From NCBI RefSeq assembly GCF_003473485.1, contig NC_053045.1, positions 62,559,994 through 62,623,993 of the forward strand: a stretch of 64,000 nt of DNA, written 5' to 3'. Position 1 is the first letter of the stretch; every line of letters begins with the position of its first letter. The notes below the pieces were generated by a model. The model saw nothing but the letters and a program-made list of their open reading frames with translations. It did not search any database and was not told where the DNA came from. Position numbers and translations under genes: made by a program. The stretch is from Medicago truncatula (taxonomy: Eukaryota; Streptophyta; Magnoliopsida; Fabales; Fabaceae). Shown piece by piece: positions 13,623 to 26,393 of this stretch.

Positions 13623-13758
13623 AGTACTAACGGAGTTAGTTTCTGGAAAAAGTTTGAGAGTTTTTTTTGCGTTGCGTTTGCTTTGTTGTTTGTTTGCAGT
13701 GTTTGATTTTGATTGATTGTTCGATGATGTGTGAGGAGAAGGTGAAGTGAAAAGAGTA

Positions 13759-13880
13759 ATTTATATGAGTGGTAGGACAAGTGTAGGAGATAGGAGTGAG
13801 TTCTAGAATTTGCGAGGTGGCGAGCGAAAATAACAGAGCAAGGTGGACATTTCTCGAGCTTACGAGGAACTTCCAGAATA
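13759..13880 (-). promoter_or_regulatory. HSP70 core promoter: TATA box and heat-shock elements
   Basis: Read on the minus strand, ATATAAA lies at about 13760-13766, some 140 bases before the ATG. Above it are TTCTAGAA at 13801-13808 (TTCnnGAA, with a further TTT half-like unit) and GGAACTTCCAGAA at 13866-13878, which contains TTCCAGAA. These are alternating GAA/TTC units as bound by heat-shock factors, within 150 bases of the TATA box. Function is inferred from sequence alone. Confidence 0.65.
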
Positions 13881-14295
13881 AATGAAAGAATATATACAAA
13901 GTGAGGTCTAGGAGGTTGTCTGAAGATTCATGGGCAATTTACTCAAACTAATCAAAAGTTTTCATGCCTACTTCATTAGAATAATAATATTTATTATTTT
14001 ATTTTGCAAAAATTTAGCAAATAATTTATTATTTGCATATTTACTCCATCTTAAATTAATGATTTTTTACAATTTAAACTATCACAATAATTAAATTTTA
14101 CCAATTTAGTTGAACAGCTTGGCAAAAATCATTAAAAATTAAAATTATCACCCTGGGAATTGAATCTAGATGCTCCCACTTATTTAAAATGTACTCCGAA
14201 ACCACTTGATCAATATATTTTTTATGAAATAATTTGGAACTCAAAATTATGTTATTAGTGAGCAAATTATTTTATTTTTATTTGGAGTGCCTTTA

Positions 14296-14665
14296 TAACC
14301 TAGCTTTATTAAAAAAAAAAATCATTTTATATGTGTATAATTATGAAGTAGTACATTTTTCTTAAGAAAAATGAATTCATTCAATTGATTTTTTATATTT
14401 TAAATATCATTCTTTTTTATAAATTCATACTTTTATATAGATTCGATGACCTACAACAATGTTTCATTTGTGATCAACCGAATTATGATTTATTTTAGGT
14501 ACTATCTTTCATTTGGATCAGATAAATTGTTTAAAGGTAATAAATTTTTTTTGCAAGGTCTTATAAGTTATAACCTAGCTTTAGTAAAAAAAATCATTTT
14601 ATATGTGTATATTTATGAAATAGTAAATCTTTCTTAAAAAAAATGAATTCATTCAATTGATTTTT
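14296..14665. repeat. Direct duplication of about 95 bases, copies at 14296-14391 and 14571-14665
   Basis: Both copies read ACCTAGCTTTA, then AAATCATTTTATATGTGTAT and later AATGAATTCATTCAATTGAT, with a few differences. The second copy stops exactly where the candidate LTR begins at 14666. Confidence 0.6.
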
Positions 14666-15647
14666 TGACACTTAAAAGGGCTCTCAAAAACACTTCAAAC
14701 ATGAAAACAAATTGCATTTAAACATAATTCACCAATTCAACTCCTTTTCACAAAACCAACAATAACAACTTATTTCAGATCACAAATTCATGATTTATAA
14801 ACACCCAAGCCATGAATCATCAACAACAATATCTCTTAACAACAACAACATCAATTAAACATGATTCTCATCACAAATCAACAACAACATAACACAATTC
14901 AACAATTAGAGCACAATTCACAATATATTATTTTCATATACTATGAACATGCAATTTCATCAACAACAATTCAATTATCACCAATTTCATGTACTCAAAC
15001 ATATCAACATAACAAGAGCACGAATTTCAAAAACTAAGAGCAAAATAATCCCTTATTCAATTAAGCACTTAAGCATACAATTAGAGAAAAATTACAACTA
15101 AGTGATTATGATTGAGATCTAACCCCCTTACCTCAATTAGCAATAATCCTAGCAAAAACTTCAATTTAGCTCATAGAATCTCTATCACCTCTTGGGTCTT
15201 CAAGCTTTTCTCCCTTCTAACCCTTTTCTCTTCTCTTGAACTTTGTCTCTCTACCTCTCTCCAATTCTAATGAAATGAAATGTGAACCTATTTTTTCTCT
15301 AAAGTTTAGAACTTATATAGGCTCTTCTCAAATGGGCTTAACCCTAATGCCTTAGTGGGCTTAACCCACTCATTCACAAATTCTAAAATGTTTCTACTCA
15401 CTTAACGGTAAAATAATAACAACGATCACTTACCGGCTCACAACTATTTACCACACTGGTAACTTAGTAAAATAATGGTTCTCACTTGAAACACTAAAAA
15501 TAATCCTCACCATGAATTTACTAAATTATCCTTCCAACACGAGAACCCATAAAAATGCACCCAATAATAATATTCACACACAAGCACATAAAAACACATG
15601 TTAAAACAATTAAAAAAAATAATTCTAGCGAAAATCGGGCTGTTACA
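14666..15647 (-). mobile_element. Candidate solo LTR, Ty3/gypsy-like (fossil)
   Basis: On the minus strand the block begins TGTAACAGCCCGATTTTCGC, a start typical of plant Ty3/gypsy LTRs, and ends in CA at 14666; about 982 bp. A TATA-like CCTATATAAG lies inside in the same orientation. No internal retroelement region is next to it and flanking target duplications are not evident, so it would be an old solo LTR. Family and limits are tentative. Confidence 0.4.
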
Positions 15648-15879
15648 AATTACACCAATATTATTGAATGGGAGCATAAGACAGTGGACAAATATAAAAT
15701 TGCAGGTTTAAATTCAGATGAAGGATGGGAAATGATTAAGGAAATTGAGGATGATGTAAGATCTAATTAACTTGATATGGTTTCTTGTCCAAGGAAAATA
15801 ACAAAAGAGAACCTTCTAACTTTTTTTTGATAGTGAGAATTTTCATGAAATATAAAATCGGATAAATTGTGGATTAATT

Positions 15880-17300
15880 TTCAGGGTTAATGGATGGTGA
15901 TAAGATTATCACGGGTTTCAGTAAGAAATTTGGACCACTACTCGACTTCAAAAGATACTCACAAGTTAAAAAAGTGCATTGTTGGTATATCAAATAGTAG
16001 GGAAAAGATCAGTATCATTAGAGTTTGTGGAGCCATCGATGATGGAGGTGATGTAGTGATTCATGATTAGATTGAGAATATATGTGGGATTGAGTTATCA
16101 AAAAGTTTGAAGGCTATAATCCTACGAATTGACTGTCCTGGAAGAAATGTTTTGTTGGCTGATATATTATGGAGAGAAATCAACATTCTTACATCTAAGA
16201 TATCGGTCATTTCTTCATTATCAGATGAGGCAGTCAGTGGTGCATATTTAATTGCAACCGGAGTAGGAACCATTGTTAATGAGAAACTTACTATTATAGG
16301 TTCAATTGGAGTGAGACTGTCACGTGCAAACTATTTGAGACTGATCATCGGCTGCTTATGGCACATGAAGAAGAGCGCATCAAAAATGAGTTACAAGAAA
16401 TTTACAAACACTTTGTAGACATGGTAGCGATGTCGAGATCATTAAGTACATATGAGGTTGAAGAGATTGTCCAATGGTGACTTTGGACCGATAATGAGGC
16501 AATGAACAATATGGTGGTTTCTTGTAACATTGTAGTGGTATCATAATTCCTTAAATATTTTTTTAAGGGTCTTACTGGGGGCAATGGTTAAGGTAACCAA
16601 AATTAATAGCTTTACATCGGAAACAACAATTATAAACTTTTTACAAGTTGACTTAACCATTTTTATCATTTTCCAACACAAAATTTTTATTTTTATTCCT
16701 TTATCCAATGCCCCGAGGGCAATGGTTAGCATTTCGGTTTTTTTAAACATACTTTAATAAGTTTAATTGGAATGAAACTGACACGTGCAAATATTAAGAA
16801 GTTATACAAACATTTTGGTTTTAAGAAGGATCGCAAGCTGATCATCGGCCACATATGACACATGAAGATAAACGCATGATAAATGAGTTACAAAAAACTT
16901 ACAAACTATCTTTAAACAAGGAATCGATGGCCAGATCATTAAGTGTAAATGAGGTTGAAGAGATTGCCCAAGGGCGACTTTGGATCGGTAAGACGACAGT
17001 GAACAATAAGTTGATTTCTTGCAACATTGGCACTGAATCATAATTATTAAATCATATGTTTAAATTATTTTAATAAGTTTAACTTCAATGAAACTGATAC
17101 GTGCAAATATTAAAAAGTTATAAAAAAATACTGCACAAAAAAACTTACAAATTTGTAGATAAACTAACGATGTCCAAATTATTGAATGCAGGTGAGGATG
17201 AAGAGATCGTTAAATATAATTTTCAATCGATAAGACAATGATAAATAATTGGTTGGTTGATAAACATAGCAGATTATCATGTATTGTTGCTATAACCAAA
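15880..17300 (+). pseudogene. SppA (plastid signal peptide peptidase / protease IV) pseudogene with its end repeated three times
   Basis: Several frames match the plant thylakoid serine protease SppA. About 15930-15990 gives KFGPLLDFKRYSQVKK. About 16009-16320 gives IRVCGAIDDGGDV, then AIILRIDCPG, DILWREIN and GSIGVRLSRAN, where active genes have RIDSPGG, DLMWREI and GSIGVV. The next C-terminal segment is present three times: about 16310-16560, 16757-17060 and 17073-17300. The middle copy is the best preserved (open frame 16855-17043: MARSLSVNEVEEIAQGRLW). Breaks include an in-frame TAG after VVIHD near 16068, a TGA for the Trp expected near 16480 in the first copy, and altered catalytic-region residues (YLIATGV in place of a YYMAMA-like stretch). 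It cannot make a working protease. It is old, judging from divergence between copies. The upstream exons of SppA are not seen. Confidence 0.8.
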
Positions 17301-18973
17301 TTAAAGGGTAACATGCCTCAAAATAGATGTATTAACCTTGTAGAACCCTCTTAGCAAATTTTATTTTTGAGGTTTTAAGGCGTAATGCATCCCAGATTGT
17401 TGTCTTTATACTTTATAAGATATAAAAATTGTATAATAAGAGGTCTGAACAACTATTTTCCTTACTTTTACTAGTATTGTTTTATCTTTTAAAACGGTTA
17501 ATATTTTATTTAGAAACAAAAAATTGTTTACTTTTTAAAATTCACTATGGTAATATAAAAGTTGAATCTAACATTGTCTATATTCATTTTTTTGTGAAGA
17601 ACTTGTGTATATTCATGTGTTATTATGTGTATGGTTTTCTCATATTATATTGTATAAATTTTATTATTGCAGGGAGCAACATTTTTTACAATTGTCATAA
17701 CCGTCCGCAATATTTTTTCAACTATTTTTAGCTCGTTTTTCTTTGTATTTATACTTAAACGTTGAGAAAAATATCAAATTTAAGTGTGGGGGTTCTTCGT
17801 CATGTTTCTTTTTAATCAGCAATTTTCTTATATTTTTCTTGCTTTAAATAAAACAATTATTTTCACTCTAACATTTTTCTTTTTAACATATAGGACATAA
17901 AACTTTTATTCATGAGCATGTGTGGATAAAGGGAAAAAAAATATTTTGACATGTGATTTTTAGGGTTTTTTTTATCGATTTTGTGTGATTTTTAATTTTA
18001 TTTATCATTTTGTTTGGCGTGAACATTTTTGTGCGTGTTTGTTAACCATTGAATTCGAGAGGAATAAACCTAATAATCCAAAATTTTACCGTGAGGTAAA
18101 TAAAGTTTACAATTGTTCTACTTAGAAAATTAAATTTAAATTATGATGAACAATTTGTTGTTTATTGAACTTTTTTAACCATTTAAATCAAATTATTTAG
18201 TTTGTAATATGAACTAATTACCCACTTTACTGACTCAAATACATTGGTTTGTGCACCTATGTGAGGGATACAATAAACTTTTTACTAATCTTATAGACAA
18301 TATTTGTAATTTTAATCCTTATTTTAGGTTCAACTAACAACCTAATGTCATAAATCATAAATGCACCAATGCACGGAGATTATCTATTCTATTATTTAAT
18401 TCTCATAGTTGTCTTTCTCATCAATCTTTCACTTCAGGTAATGCCTCCTGTTCTATTTTATTAATAGACATTTTTTGTGCTTTCTCTTCATAATTCTTCT
18501 ATTTGATTATTTTTTAGTTAACTTTGACCGTGCTTGTCTGTTTCTTGTGCTTTTGTGAATAAAAAAACAATTTTATGAATGAACGATTAAAAAAAGTAAA
18601 AGATCACGATGATTGAAAAAATTCAAGTATTGATTGTTAATAAGAATTATACTTGTATTGTTATAAACAAAAATCATGTTATAAAAAAATTCATATTGAT
18701 TGAAACACCCAAAAAATTCTTTATTGGTATATTCCTTTTTCAGTTTGCAGGTTAAAAAAATTTATGATTTTATAACTTTAAAAAAACATGTTTTTTATAA
18801 CACCATTTTGTTTGTTTGTTTTTATGAATAATGGTTTGCTTATTTGTTTTTTCTAAAAAAAGATTATATTTTTCGATACTTACGCTTTAATTTTCCTACT
18901 GTAACAAAAAAAAAAAAATTTACGCTTTAATCCCATTTTTTTTGCCAAATTTGTCGATACTTTTGGATATATC
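17301..18973. other. Intergenic, AT-rich, no recognised gene
   Basis: Long T-rich stretches on the plus strand. An open frame at 17429-17731 is low-complexity and resembles no known protein. Nothing else is supported. Confidence 0.6.
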
Positions 18974-19909
18974 ATGCTACCGATAAAGGTGTTGTTCCCC
19001 ATGTTGATAAAAATTCAATTAGGGTTTTTCAAAGACAAACATATTTTTGACTCTCTATTCCCATTCTACATTAAGCACCACACAAACTGCGCTTTTAAAC
19101 TCGTAGTGAAAGAGATTATCTGCTTTTGCAAAGAGAGGCAAATTAGGTCTGCAAGAACAGTTTTTGACAAACTTCCTGTCAATGATATTGATGTTTGGAG
19201 ATGCATGATAGAAAGATGTATTGGTGCTGGCAGGAATGATGAAATTATGTATCCTTTCCATTCAATGTTGGACAACAAGTTTGTGCCGAACTTGAACATA
19301 GCCAAGCTTTATATGAAGACATGTAAGACAATAAGTTTGATTCCTTTCAAACCTCAAGTGATGCATGCATTTTTAATTTTTATTCAAGTTAGCAACGGTG
19401 AGCTAACTCTCCAAGACAACAACATTCTACTTGATTACTATATGAAAACTTGTTTTCATGATTATGATGCTTTGAAGTTTTTCAAGACTATAAACGGAAA
19501 AGATGTTGTTACTTGGAACACCCTCTTGCATGGTATGGTTGGTGATGGTCGATTTGAGATCTGTCTAGTTATATTTCATAACATGATTGAGCAAAAACAT
19601 ACCCCCAAATGATGTTACTTTCCTTAGCCTTCTGATTGCTTGTAGTCACACATGAAATATAACATTTGGGCATAACCTCTTTAATCAAATGGTGACGTAG
19701 TCCTAAATGTGAAGCATTATACTGTTAGTGTTATGGTTACTTTGATTGGTTGTGCTGCCAATACAAATGAAGTGTATTGTTTTATCAAAGAGAGAATGAT
19801 AGATGTGAAGCCTAAGAAAGTCGTTTGGGTGGCCTTGATTACTTGTTGCGGTGCTAAGAATGACTTTGAACTGGTCTTGATTACATCCACACAACAATAC
19901 AAAATATAA
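18974..19909 (+). pseudogene. Pentatricopeptide-repeat (PPR, PLS-class) pseudogene
   Basis: Open frame 18974-19612 (212 aa) contains degenerate PPR units: ARTVFDKLPVNDIDVWRCMI, then KFFKTINGKDVVTWNTLLHG and IFHNMIEQKHTP. After its stop, homology continues in other frames to about 19909. VTFLSLLIACSHT is followed by a stop, then a segment ending KPKKVVWVALITCCGAKND corresponds to the E-type region (usually KPDxxVWGALLxACxxHGN). Family members are typically 500-800 aa organelle RNA-binding proteins. This one lacks most repeats, is broken by at least two stops or frameshifts, and has no clear organelle-targeting leader, so I call it a relic. Confidence 0.75.
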
Positions 19910-20837
19910 GTTTTTAGGTAAAAAATACAAGTTACATATAATCATTCACAATCCACACTATAACTAGACTGGTGTTAATTCATACAAATATTTTCCCACA
20001 ATCGAACACGTTAAATTGTTTTTCTTGTGAAACTTCCCTTTTCAACTTGTAATGCATCGTTAACACCATTTATCGATCCTACTATCATTCAAGTTGTAGA
20101 GGTAAATGAATCTCATAATAACAAGCATATATTAATCTACCAAACACGATATACACTAAAATACAATCAACATTCATGTTTGGAGATCCAAAATGCATGT
20201 TCTGTTCCAACTTATTAATGACAAATAATAATGAAAGATCATCCACAAACAACCCGTTATTGCCTTCTCTTTAACCTCTGTCATAACAAATCCCACCATA
20301 CATCTCATTATTCACACCTGTACAACTATATTGTCAAAAATTAAAAAAAGTACATTCTAGGATTAAATAAAATTGTAACTAAAGATTAAATTTATTTTGA
20401 GGTGGGGGGTGTGGATATAAAGTAGAAACGTGGATATCCAAAGTAGTCCAATGTAGTTTGTGAAAAAATAAAGAATATAAATATAAACCTTACTTGACCT
20501 AATTTGTAGAAAAAATAATAATAAAATAAATATTAAGCAACGCAACGCACAAATCTTGTGTGAAATAAGGGTTTTTTGTTACCCCTCCTTTGTAACGCAA
20601 CGCAGTTCTCTCTTCTTCTCACTCCGTAGAAGAGAGAGAAATATCCATTCGATACAATAACCTAGCTAACCTCAAAATCCAATCCAATCCAATCCTTATT
20701 CTTCTTCAATTTTCTATCTTTTTCTTCTTCTCTTTGAATCGATTCGGCGCCGCCGCTGAATCAATTTTTGATTAATTAATTCATCTATTCGGTGAAGTTT
20801 GCAAGCAATCAATCTCTTTCAAGCGTTTTAGATCGGT
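19910..20837. other. Intergenic, then promoter and 5' UTR of eIF(iso)4G
   Basis: No gene is visible to about 20580. From about 20600 the sequence turns CT-rich (TCTCTCTTCTTCTCACTCC) and has a four-fold AATCC repeat at 20676-20696, both typical of a plant 5' UTR. A purine GAAGAGAGAGA stretch lies at about 20629. The transcription start cannot be placed exactly. Confidence 0.5.
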
Positions 20838-23800
20838 ATGCAGCAAGGTGATCAAACAGTTCTTAGCTTGAGGCCTGGTGGTGGTCGAGGAAACAGGCTT
20901 CTCGCTCCTAGATTCGATTCTTCCTCTTCCAATTCACCTGCTTTTGGTTCCTTTTCATCTGATCTTTCTCATCTTCGTCCTAATGCTGGTGCTTCTTCTC
21001 TCCTCGCTTTCAAGGTATAATTAAACCCCTTTTATCTGGATCTGCTTTTTCACACCCCTTTTTAATTAAAAATTTGATTTTTTTTCATTGCTTATGATTC
21101 GTTTAATGCCTATGATTTTATTTTTATTTTAGATCAACTTGATTAATATTAAGCCTCAATAAATTGCTGTTTTTTTGTTTCTTTTATTTTATGTTTATAT
21201 GTTTAATTTAACGTGCGAGGCCTTGTACTGATAAAAAAATTGTCTTTAGGTTTCAGTGTTTAATAGCACTGTGGTTTTTAATAATTTGGTTTTGTTTCTA
21301 TTAAATCCCATAGATTTGAATGTGTCTGGGTTTGATGATTTTGTAATTTGGGATTGAACTGATATGTTTTATAACTTCATTATTATTAAAGCATGAAGGT
21401 AACACTTTTGACAATGTAACTAACATAGACTTGAATACCTTTATGCTTTGTTTACTGTTTGGGGATTTAAGGTAAGACCTATGATAAAGGTCTAATGTCC
21501 TAATTCTTGGTGGGACACTTAAGTATGTGTACTTGCTGTAAATATGGACAGAGAGCAATTCGTGGGCTTTAGGTGGGATTGACTCAGTTTCAAATTACTC
21601 ATAAAGATCCCACGCATATTCTGTTTAATTCACAAAGACGCTAGTCTTTTAATGTTTATGTTTTACTTTATTTGTATATAGTTAATAAATTTTATAGTTT
21701 CAGATCAATTTCATTAATATTAAGACTCAATTTGTTGTGGTACTTTTGCTTATGTTAAATTTTATTTGAGTTGGGAGGTCTTGCACCGACAAATAATTTG
21801 TCTTTACGTGCGATTTTATTACATGGTTTCATTTAATCTAAATCCATAGATTTGTAAATAGTTGAGGGTTTTTTATCTTTTATTTTTTTAAATTTCAGAT
21901 CAATGTAATTAATATTAAGATTCAATCTCTTGCTGTTTTTTTGCTTCTTTTAAATTTAATTTGAGGTACTAGGTCTTTTGCCGACAAATTTTTTGTTTTT
22001 ATGTGTGGGTTTATTTAAATTTAATTTGAGTTGCGAGGTCTTTCGCCGACAAAATATTTGTCTTTAAGCGAGGCTTTATTATGTGGTTTCATTTAATCTA
22101 AATCCATTGATTTGGATATGTCTGATTTTGATGATTGTGTATTTTATAATTTGACTTATTTGTTTGACAATTTTATAAAAGCATGGCGATAATGCTTTAG
22201 AGGAGCCAACTAAAATATACTTAAAGACTTGTTTATTTCGTTTACTGCCCTTGTTTGCTGTCTAACAACCCGGGATTTAAGTTAAGACCCCATAAGACAG
22301 AGGGCAGGCCTTGATTTTAATGTCCTAATTCTTGGTGGGACGCTTAAGTACGTGTACCTGCTGTAAATATGGACAGATAGCAATGTGTGGGCTTTAGGTG
22401 GGTTTGACGAAGTCTCAAATTACTCATGAAGATCCCACATACATTGAACTTAGTTTCAGAATTCTGGTTGATGCTGCAACTTTGTTGCATAATATTTGAT
22501 ATTTTCTTTTGGTATTTTGGTCTATATATATGTTTTTCTCTGTATCATTCATATTTCATACCGATTACAGCTTGGTATATGTGTGGTTAATCCATATACG
22601 GACTCAATTTTCACTTTGATGTTCGTGCATAGAATTGATGTCATTGCATTCCAACTTTGAGCCATTTTCTTTCTTTGGGTTGCATGCTTGAATGGTGCTA
22701 GTTTGACTATGACTATGCTATGGGATTTGTATCTAACTACTCTTGGCATTATAGGTTGGAGATTCGCAGTTCGAAAGCCGTGAGCGTGTGCGATATACCA
22801 AAGAAGAGCTTTTACATATTAGAGAGGTAATTGATAATTTGCTCCTGCTGCTTAGTGTTTTCCTTTTCAAATTAATTATATGGTTCCTTAATGAGTTTTT
22901 GTTCACCTGCTGCCTATCTACAATTCTTCCTCAATTATTCTGTTTTTTTCCATGAAGCTTATGGTTCATTAAAAGGCCACCCATGCCGTTGTCTAAGTCT
23001 ATGGATAAATGTTCTGTATACTTTTGGGTCATTTTTGGACTTCTTTTCTCTAGGGAATTGCTCTTGTGTGCATGTATTTTGTGGCTAATATTTCTTTTAC
23101 TCACAGACTCTTGAGGAGACCCCTGAGGATATTTTAAAGCTCAGGCATGATATTGATGCTGAACTTTTTGGTGAAGATCAAAGTTGGGGCCGTGTAGAAA
23201 ACAATGTGAGTGTGTTTTATGTCTTCTTTATATTCTGTTAGCCTTGTAAAAGGTTGAATCATTTTTCATCCCAAAGGGTATGTTGATTGTTGAAGTTTAT
23301 TAGTGTTGATTTATTAGGCATTGAACACATACTAATAGTAGTATCTTGCTGGGGATCATTTCAGCAATGAATGAAAAATTAGTGTTTGAATGACATGCCA
23401 CTATTTTATTCTTTTGTCATGTGCAATTATGCATTGTCTTTTTTATGAATTTATTCATGACCATTGTCAAAATATTTAGTTATATTTTGTATTAATCTTC
23501 ATATTATCTTCTGCAGCCCCCAACTCAAATTCAAAACCGATACTCTGAACCAGATAACCGTGACTGGCGTGGCCGTTCTGCACAACCTCCTGCTAACGCA
23601 GATGAGAGGTCTTGGGATAATATCAAGGAAAATAGAGAATTTGGCAATACTAGTCAGGTTAATCGTCAAGACCAACCAAGGACTAACCAAGGGGTAATAA
23701 ACATTTGCAGAACTGCACAATATCTGTTTTGTTTTCTAAGTTTTACGGGCTCATGTTTGAGTCTCGCATTATTGAGAAACTAAGTTTTTTACCCCCCTTG

Positions 23801-26393
23801 AAGTAGAAGATTTTAAATAGATGGCACTTTGTATAGTTTGCACATAGTGTACAATGGATTGCTTATTTGGTCTTGTTTATAAATCTGTCTCATTAATTCA
23901 GGGAGGACCTGCTCCTACTCTAGTCAAGGCTGAGGTACCATGGTCTGCCAGAAGGGGAACTCTCTCTGACAAGGATCGTGTCCTAAAGACTGTTAAAGGG
24001 TAATTTTCAATTCTTTAGCATCTGTAAGAGTTTTATACTGATTTCCATTTGACTTTGTTCTGTCTCAAATCCTTACTTCCGTTCATGTACCCGAATGCCT
24101 AGTAATTTTCTTGGATATTTTTCAAGAACAGTTTTGGGGACTGTACCTTATCCAATTTCCATAATAACCCTAAGTCAATATTTGCGAGTTGGACAAGATT
24201 CTTGTATTTATTATTTTGTCATGTGTAAACCATTGAGCTCTGTTTACACATTTCATTGGTGTGCTTTTTCAATGAAGTAACTCAATTACGAGCCTTCAGA
24301 ATTCTTAGACTTGTGCTACTTCTATGCTAAATGCTCCTAACTACTTCAATGCAGGATACTAAACAAGTTGACTCCTGAAAAATTTGATCTCCTGAAGGGT
24401 CAATTGATCGATTCTGGCATTACATCAGCTGACATATTGAAGGTTCCCCCCTTTTTTTTGAAAATATATTTCTCTTTACCCTTTTTTTTGAAAATATATT
24501 TCTCTTTGCATCCTTGTTGGTTGTTCTCAACTGACATTCTTTGTAATTGCAGGGAGTCATTTCATTGATATTTGATAAGGCAGTGCTGGAACCAACATTC
24601 TGCCCCATGTATGCTCAGCTGTGTTCTGATCTTAATGAGAAGCTGCCTTCATTCCCATCTGAAGAATCTGGTGGGAAAGAAATAACTTTTAAGAGATTAC
24701 TCTTGGATAATTGCCAGGAAGCTTTTGAAGGTGCTGGCAAACTGAGGGAAGAATTGGCGCAGATGACTTCCCCTGAGCAGGAGACAGAGCGACGTGACAA
24801 GGATAGACTTGTCAAAATTCGCACCCTTGGAAACATCCGTTTAATTGGTGAGCTGCTGAAGCAAAAAATGGTTCCTGAAAGGATTGTCCATCACATTGTT
24901 CAGGTTCTTGCAGGACTTTTGACTTGATTGTAATGTAATTTCTTGTTAGTTTGGGAGGAGTATTCACTTTCCTTCTTGGTTAACTGATTTTATGAACAGG
25001 AGCTTTTGGGAGCTGCTGACAGCAATGTGTGTCCGGCTGAGGAAAATGTTGAAGCCATATGTCATTTTTTCAACACTATTGGCAAGCAGCTTGATGAAAG
25101 CCCAAAATCACGACGTATAAATGATATGTACTTTGGCCGGTTGAAAGAATTGAGCACAAATCCTCAACTTGCACCACGGATGAAATTCATGGTTCGTGAT
25201 GTTATTGATCTGCGTGCTAGTAACTGGGTTCCACGACGTGAAGAGGTAAACTTAAACTGTTCACTGTTCTGCATATATACATTATGTTTCAAAATTCAAA
25301 GGTTGAATTCACTTGTTTTTTAATATCAAAAGTATTAATGTTTTACTCTATCTGTATCTAGATCAAGGCCAAAACCATCAGTGAAATCCATGATGAGGCA
25401 GAAAAGAATCTTGGATTGCGTCCAGGTGCCACTGCAGGTATGAGAAACACCCGTGTTACTGGTGTTCAAGGTAACACGGGAGCTGGGGGCTTCCCCATTG
25501 CCCGACCTGGTACAGGAGGTTTAATGCCTGGGATGCCGGGTGCAAGGAAGATGCCTGGGATGCCTGGTATTGATAATGATAACTGGGAGGTGCCTAGGAC
25601 TAGATCTATGCCAAGAGGAGACATGTCTGGCGCTCAAACTGGAGGACGTGGACAATCTCCTTATCTTTCCAAGCCATCAGTCATAAACTCAAAGTTACTG
25701 CCTCAAGGCAGTAGTGGTCTTATAAGTGGGAAGAATAGTGCCCTGGTGCTTGGAGGTGGTACTCCTTCTGCTCTACCATCAAACATTGTTTCAGGTACAG
25801 AGCCTGCACCTCAAATCCCTTCACCTGTTAAACCTGTTTCTGCCGCATCCCCTGAGAAGCCACAGGCCCCAGCTGTAAAGTTGAATATTGACGATCTCCA
25901 CCGCAAAACTGTCTCTCTTTTGGAAGAATATTTCAATGTTCGGCTTTTGGACGAGGCATTACAGTGTGTGGAGGAACTAAAAGCTCCGACTTATCACCCA
26001 GAGGTTGTGAAGGAAGCCATTTCCCTTGGACTAGATAAAAGTCCACCACGTGTTGAACCTGTTGCCAATCTTATTGAGTATCTGTTTACGAAGAAGATTC
26101 TCACAGCTAGAGACATAGGGACTGGATGTTTGTTATTTGCTTCTCTGCTGGATGATATTGGCATAGATTTACCCAAAGCACCAAATAACTTTGGTGAGAT
26201 AATAGGGAAACTAGTTTTGTCCGCGGGTTTGGACTTTAAGGTGGTCAAAGAGATCCTTAAGAAGGTGGGTGACGACTACTTCCAGAAAGCAATATTCAAC
26301 TCTGCAGTACAGGTAATTAGCTCTGCATCCGGGCAAGCTGTGTTGGATTCACAAGCATCTGATATTGAGGCCTGCCAAGCTCTGTTTGAGTGA
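20838..26393 (+). CDS. EIF(ISO)4G: Eukaryotic translation initiation factor eIF(iso)4G
   Basis: Plant-specific scaffold of the cap-binding complex eIF(iso)4F; it holds eIF(iso)4E and eIF4A and recruits ribosomes to capped mRNA. Nine exons: 20838-21014, 22755-22826, 23107-23205, 23517-23693, 23902-23999, 24355-24442, 24553-24903, 25000-25245 and 25362-26393; 779 aa, essentially the length I recall for the Arabidopsis protein (about 780). Residues 73-79, YTKEELL, are a canonical YxxxxL-phi eIF4E-binding motif and fall in exon 2. The MIF4G domain covers about 205-430 ([42 protein letters not shown]-like [11 protein letters not shown]). A Gly/Pro/Met-rich linker follows ([14 protein letters not shown]). 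The MA3 domain begins about 612 ([20 protein letters not shown]). All introns are GT-AG, and intron 1 is unusually long and internally repeated. No break is seen. Confidence 0.96.
21130..22450. repeat. Nested direct duplications inside intron 1 of eIF(iso)4G
   Basis: A segment at about 21290-21620 recurs at about 22079-22450: both have TGTCCTAATTCTTGGTGGGA and GCTGTAAATATGGACAGA, then TCAAATTACTCAT and AAGATCCCAC. A shorter unit (AGATCAA..ATTAATATTAAG, then GAGGTCTT..CCGACAAA and TTTGTCTTTA) occurs three to four times, at about 21131, 21700, 21896 and 22015. Together they make up most of the 1,740-base intron. Confidence 0.8.
24448..24507 (+). repeat. Two-copy 30-base tandem repeat just after the exon 6 donor of eIF(iso)4G
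   Basis: CTTTTTTTTGAAAATATATT followed by TCTCTTT occurs at 24451-24477 and again at 24481-24507. It starts a few bases inside the short 110-base intron and leaves both splice sites intact. Confidence 0.85.

Noticed and set aside
17429-17731. 100-aa plus-strand ORF rich in Leu, Phe and Tyr
   Set aside because: Low-complexity translation of T-rich DNA with no signal of selection or homology.
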